Positions 59,871 through 64,000 of a stretch of DNA of 64,000 nucleotides are shown one piece after another. The DNA is from Apostichopus japonicus (lineage: Eukaryota > Echinodermata > Holothuroidea > Aspidochirotida > Stichopodidae). Both the position numbers and the translations under genes were made by a program. The notes under the pieces are model-generated. The model made no database searches. It was not told where the DNA came from and saw only the letters and a program-made list of their open reading frames with translations. Each line of letters opens with the position of its first letter. Position 1 is the stretch's first letter. Location: the NCBI RefSeq assembly GCF_037975245.1, contig NC_092574.1, forward strand, positions 8,432,213 through 8,496,212, given 5' to 3'.

Positions 59871-61499
59871 AGTTGACACCCAAGTTGTTACAGAGAGCTC
59901 AAAGACTTGTTACTTTCAATCGGTGAAATGCGTCATCTTCTTAAACTACATTTTCTATACTTACTTTTTACAAAGTGAACTTATTTTGAACTCTATTAAA
60001 GGCTAGTACAACGCTCTTAGCCGACATCTTCTATACATAGGTGTTCCGTTCATGTCTACAATAGTTAACCAAGATTTGCCAGATAGTAATTGCAGGTAAT
60101 TAGGGACATGCATCTGTAAATAGGAAGTAACGAGGAGTGAAATAGACTGGCAATTACATATTCAAAAAATCTGTGCACTAGAGAGAGTCAAACCACAGCA
60201 AGAAAAAACCTGGCCAATGCAAATTCACTCAAGTTCAATAAGGATACTAATATATTAGCCCGCTGAAGAACTGCGCTACTATCAAAAGACTCTCGAAGTC
60301 CGCAATAACGCTCTAGAGATGGGTAAGACCAACTTAGATATGAAGATAGAAATATGTCTATTTTTAGTTTTATTCTCATTATATCCTCATTTATAATAAT
60401 AATAAAGTGTGTCAGACACTCACAAACTACTGTACACAAAACCCAAGCTGCGAAGTTTGTGTTCACGAACAAACTTGTACGTGCAGACAATCAAGGGTGG
60501 TGTAATGACAGGGAGGGCAGTAGTCGAGAATTGACTCCACACGGGACAAGGACAGTGCTAGAGGTACACCAACAGAGTGTAACTTGTGATGAGACAGTTA
60601 AGTCAGGAAGGCAAGTAAAATTCTAACTACTTTGGAATGCATTGTTTGTTTATTTTCTTTAATCCAATTTTCGAAAATATTAATATGTTCACAAAAATAC
60701 CATATTTATAAGAGCATATTGTACACCCTGTACTACCATTTACAGTACTGCATGTATGAACCAGCCGATTCACATGCTATTATACAATACTAATGTACTG
60801 TAATATAACAAAAACAATATCATTCTATGATATATACTATGTGAAACAGGTAATACCATATATGCAACAATATTATTGTGGATGTTTTATATAGCATTAT
60901 TATGATACAATATTGTTGTATGACACTATATGAGTCAGGTGTAAGAACAGTACACACTGTACGGTGGAGACAATAATACACTAACACTAACGGCTGTTTG
61001 AGGGTTGACAGGGAAAATACTCAATGCCCAACTGAATACAAATTAAGAGATGCTCCAAGGTGAAACAGAGCTGTTTAACTGAATATTTTATTTTTGAAAG
61101 ACATTGAGAAATACCATGCTACCTTCAATCTGGTACAAATTTAATTGCCAATAAATTCAATCTTGGAGGCATCTCACATGGTAATCACACAACTTGCATT
61201 CTTGATCAGCTTAGATATATACCATACTAAGCCCTGGGAATACAAACATGATTAAACTTGGCATAAAAAGCTAAAGAGCCCAAACAGATACATTGCATTA
61301 GATCCAGGGGATACCATAATTAATGCACTCCATTTAAATCACATCTAATCATCAGGTTTGACGTATTACTTCATCGATCAACAGGCAACAAGGGGATGAG
61401 TATTTGATAATCACTGGTACAGTGCCCAAGGGGAAATCTCACAGTCAAATTGTTTTCTACGAATTGGTCAAATGTCGTATACAAAGATGTAGGATGGTA

Positions 61500-61620
61500 T
61501 AGGAGTAGGGAGAGAGGGATGGAGGAGATGGGGAGGGTAAGAGGGATGGGGATGGTGAGGGGATGGGGAGGGGGAGGGGAGAGGGATGGGAGGGGGTTGG
61601 AAGAGGGTTGGTTGGAGGGC
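61500..61620 (+). other. G-rich purine tract, possible G-quadruplex
   Basis: The plus strand is an almost pure purine run with many closely spaced GGG and GGGG blocks, for example 'gatggggagggggaggggag'. Such tracts can form G-quadruplexes or triplexes. It lies 5 kb upstream of the WDR17 start codon, and no functional link is visible. Confidence 0.6.
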
Positions 61621-64000
61621 TGCATGGCAAAAGTACAATATTCGCATGTACACACAATCTCCATTTTGTGAACAATAGCATGGAATTGGCATGACATGTC
61701 AGCTATGTTTACTGGACATCTATGAGGTTTTCTGATCCTGTCACTAAAGTTCAAAAGGGTTTCGTCCGACCAGGTGTGACAGTTATATCCTTTTGCCCTT
61801 TTTTTATAGTACACAAACAAGACTAGTGTTTGACAGGTACAGTATTTGGCCTAATTGATTCATGCTTCACCGACCGCTGAGCTCTTTGACGTGATTTTAA
61901 CTTTACAGCTAAATGCCTGTACTGTAGTTATTCATTCGTAGCGTTGTTGCGATATTTGCAATACGGAGGATACATTACAATTCTTGTCCTCCACACAAAC
62001 GATATCTTGATACATCCTACGACAATTAGCCACATCTACTTACAGTTGAGAATAGTCCACTCACTCGCTGTATGAGTGGTCCTTAGTATACGCACAATGT
62101 AAAATATCCACGATGTACTTGCTGTGTGGCTATGGCTAAAATGCCACTGGATTTTCCCCGCTAGCCCGTAGAAAAAAAAGTGGCCACTGGTAATTTTCTG
62201 CCAGTAAACATTTAAAGAACTTAAATACACACAAAAAGGTCACTCAAGGAATCGGCAAGATTTCCGTACCTGACGTAAGCCTTGTAATTAATACAGTACT
62301 TATTACCACTAAATATTATTGAGCTGCTCTCAAAACCCTGTATTATGTGGATGTATATATACGTAACATTTATATACATGTGTATGTATATCTGTATATT
62401 CATACATTTATATGTATACATATACTACGGATATCTTGATCTTGAAACAACACCAGTAGTTACAATTAAGTTAAGTAATTACTACATATAAACATGGTTA
62501 TTCAGAATGATTAAATGTTTCACCAGACAAGCCTGTACATTTTGGCAGTAAATCGCTTAATTAACTACGAGCGAGTTTTCTTGATCGATCAGTTGCATTG
62601 AAATGCTTTCGCCAATCTTATCAATCAGTCGCAGAATTATATGGTGATGCGCCTTCTTCAGAATCTCTGACTTTCATCGATAAAAATCAATCCTCGAATA
62701 AAGAATGGAGGAGGAGAAGAAGATTTATAGATGACATTACATAGCAGTAAACTACAAGGTTGTAAGGTCTACATGTCTATAAATATATACAATGACATGT
62801 ATGGCAATGATCCAGTAAACTAAATATATTATACATTATTATCAACAGAAAGTGCCAAAAAATAAACATGCACGAATATCAATTTTTCGTTCATAATTTT
62901 CTAGACGATGATATCGTTGCAGTACAATACGTGTGTTGTTTATACTGTAGCCTTGTAGAATGTACGTACTGATCACAATTTACCTCGTTGTAATTGGAAA
63001 GCGTCTTCGTGCTTCCAGATGTAAACAAAGACCGTAGATGACAGAGTAAACGTTTTTATCGTGCAGTAGCGGTGAAAATGACAAAGAAACGTGCGGAAAA
63101 CCTCCAGGTCTGCGTGAGTGACTACAATGCAAATACTTGGGTACTTAGTGAAATCACAAAAGAGAAAAAAAAATGGTTCGAAAATCCTTGACGATATCAT
63201 GTGGAAAATGAAGTTTAACAGAATTCTATCTCAGAAAAAAAGACATTTGATATTGACCGAGATGAATTTATTAAAAAAAATTTGGGAAAATCATTAGAAT
63301 CACCATTCAAAAGTTTGATTTTCAAATCATATTTAAAAGCGAGTTGCAAATTTGGATGGTCTCGAAATTGCTCTTGGCAAGCGATTCATATCGAAATGAG
63401 GAAAAGCTTTGAAATGTGTGCATCAAAACAAATGCATAAATCACCGGCTCATTAACCTACTGTTGGCAGTAAAATATAGCTTGATCGATGGCAATATCTG
63501 TAACACACAGAACGTTGGGTAGAATTGTTGACCAAATGCAAACAGCTTCAGCAAATACGCTCTGTTTTATTATTCAGACTACTACGGTATTAAATTTACC
63601 TTCAAAGTGGATGCTTAATTGTGAGAAATTATTCATATTCATAGCAAACAAGAAAGAACCAGAAAGCCAAAAGGCTTAGTGATTCCTTGCCCATAGAAAA
63701 TATTTTTTGTAGCTAGTACTATGGTTTCAAATTGACTAAGTTTTTCATAGTGTGGTTACTGTGTCCACACTTAGGTCTAGAATGTGTAAGATCTATGGGC
63801 ATTGACCAACATTTTTGTGAACTATGACACACAGTATATGAGTCATCAAAGTTTTACCTCTAAGATATCATGAACAAGGCTTGCACAGTTTGACTTTATT
63901 TCCACCATTTTCAATAAGGTCTTTACTAATAATTTAATAATGAAAGATCAAACAGATTGATGTCATGGTAACATGGTCATAAATCAGCTTCTTGTGTAAA

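Larger units (their letters stand above)
56620..64000. other. Region upstream of WDR17 start; no coding exon recognised
   Basis: The WDR17 promoter and 5' exons are probably in this 7.4 kb, but none can be placed. Other content is a duplicated 230-bp segment (57348-57575 and 57829-58062), a C-run near 58311, a 58-bp tandem repeat (59681-59870), an AT-rich stretch at 60640-60960 with many tatg/cata words, a G-rich tract at 61500-61620 and a TA-rich stretch at about 62340-62430. A minus-strand frame ending near 62990 with a GTAAAT donor could be an exon of something, but I recognise no family in it. Confidence 0.45.

Noticed and set aside
62973-63200. Possible first coding exon of another gene or of WDR17 (minus strand, ending at a GTAAAT donor)
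   Set aside because: No acceptor partner or family similarity could be shown, so it is mentioned only in the upstream-region entry.

Overview
This window is animal nuclear DNA: AT-rich, with long introns, GT-AG splice sites and many repeats. The gene families, a gene order shared with human, frequent poly-G/poly-C runs and stretches rich in the word taggccta suggest a marine deuterostome invertebrate, most likely an echinoderm (perhaps a sea cucumber). The species assignment is an inference and is weak. No bacterial, phage, CRISPR or operon-like features are present.

Four protein-coding genes were rebuilt exon by exon, with matching splice phases throughout. (1) An NDFIP1/2 homologue, minus strand, 9020-15251: 7 coding exons, 228 aa, a membrane adaptor for Nedd4-family ubiquitin ligases. 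(2) UQCRQ, minus strand, 18713-19465, with a probable 5' non-coding exon at 20596: 81 aa, the QP-C/subunit VIII of respiratory complex III. (3) SPATA4, plus strand, 22059-25443: 6 exons, 277 aa, a calponin-homology-domain protein. (4) WDR17, minus strand, 28697-56619: 25 coding exons, 1291 aa, a WD40 protein with a long helical C-terminal half. SPATA4 and WDR17 converge tail to tail, as their human orthologues do on chromosome 4q, which looks like ancient conserved microsynteny. The genes otherwise belong to separate pathways and do not form a functional cluster.

Layout: 1-9019 is gene-poor DNA downstream of NDFIP, with a nested pair of transposon-derived repeats. 15252-18712 separates NDFIP from UQCRQ and holds a non-autonomous hAT element with a perfect 8-bp target duplication. 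20650-22058 lies between the divergent UQCRQ and SPATA4 starts. 25444-28696 is the shared 3' region of SPATA4 and WDR17. 56620-64000 is upstream of WDR17 with no recognisable coding exon.

The most unusual structure is in the introns. Several tandem arrays in WDR17 are built from, or contain, splice signals. A roughly 1.35-kb array with a 639-bp higher-order repeat duplicates a real exon's 3' splice site. A 153-bp duplication copies the end of an exon with its donor. An 18-bp array next to another exon carries a branch-point-like plus acceptor-like motif in every unit. Other finds are a small MITE family with 9-bp target duplications, a 479-bp CpG-rich inverted-repeat element in a UQCRQ intron, a 43-bp-arm palindrome with a degenerate hammerhead-ribozyme-like core, and tRNA-Thr-derived repeats. 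I found no wholly new protein system.
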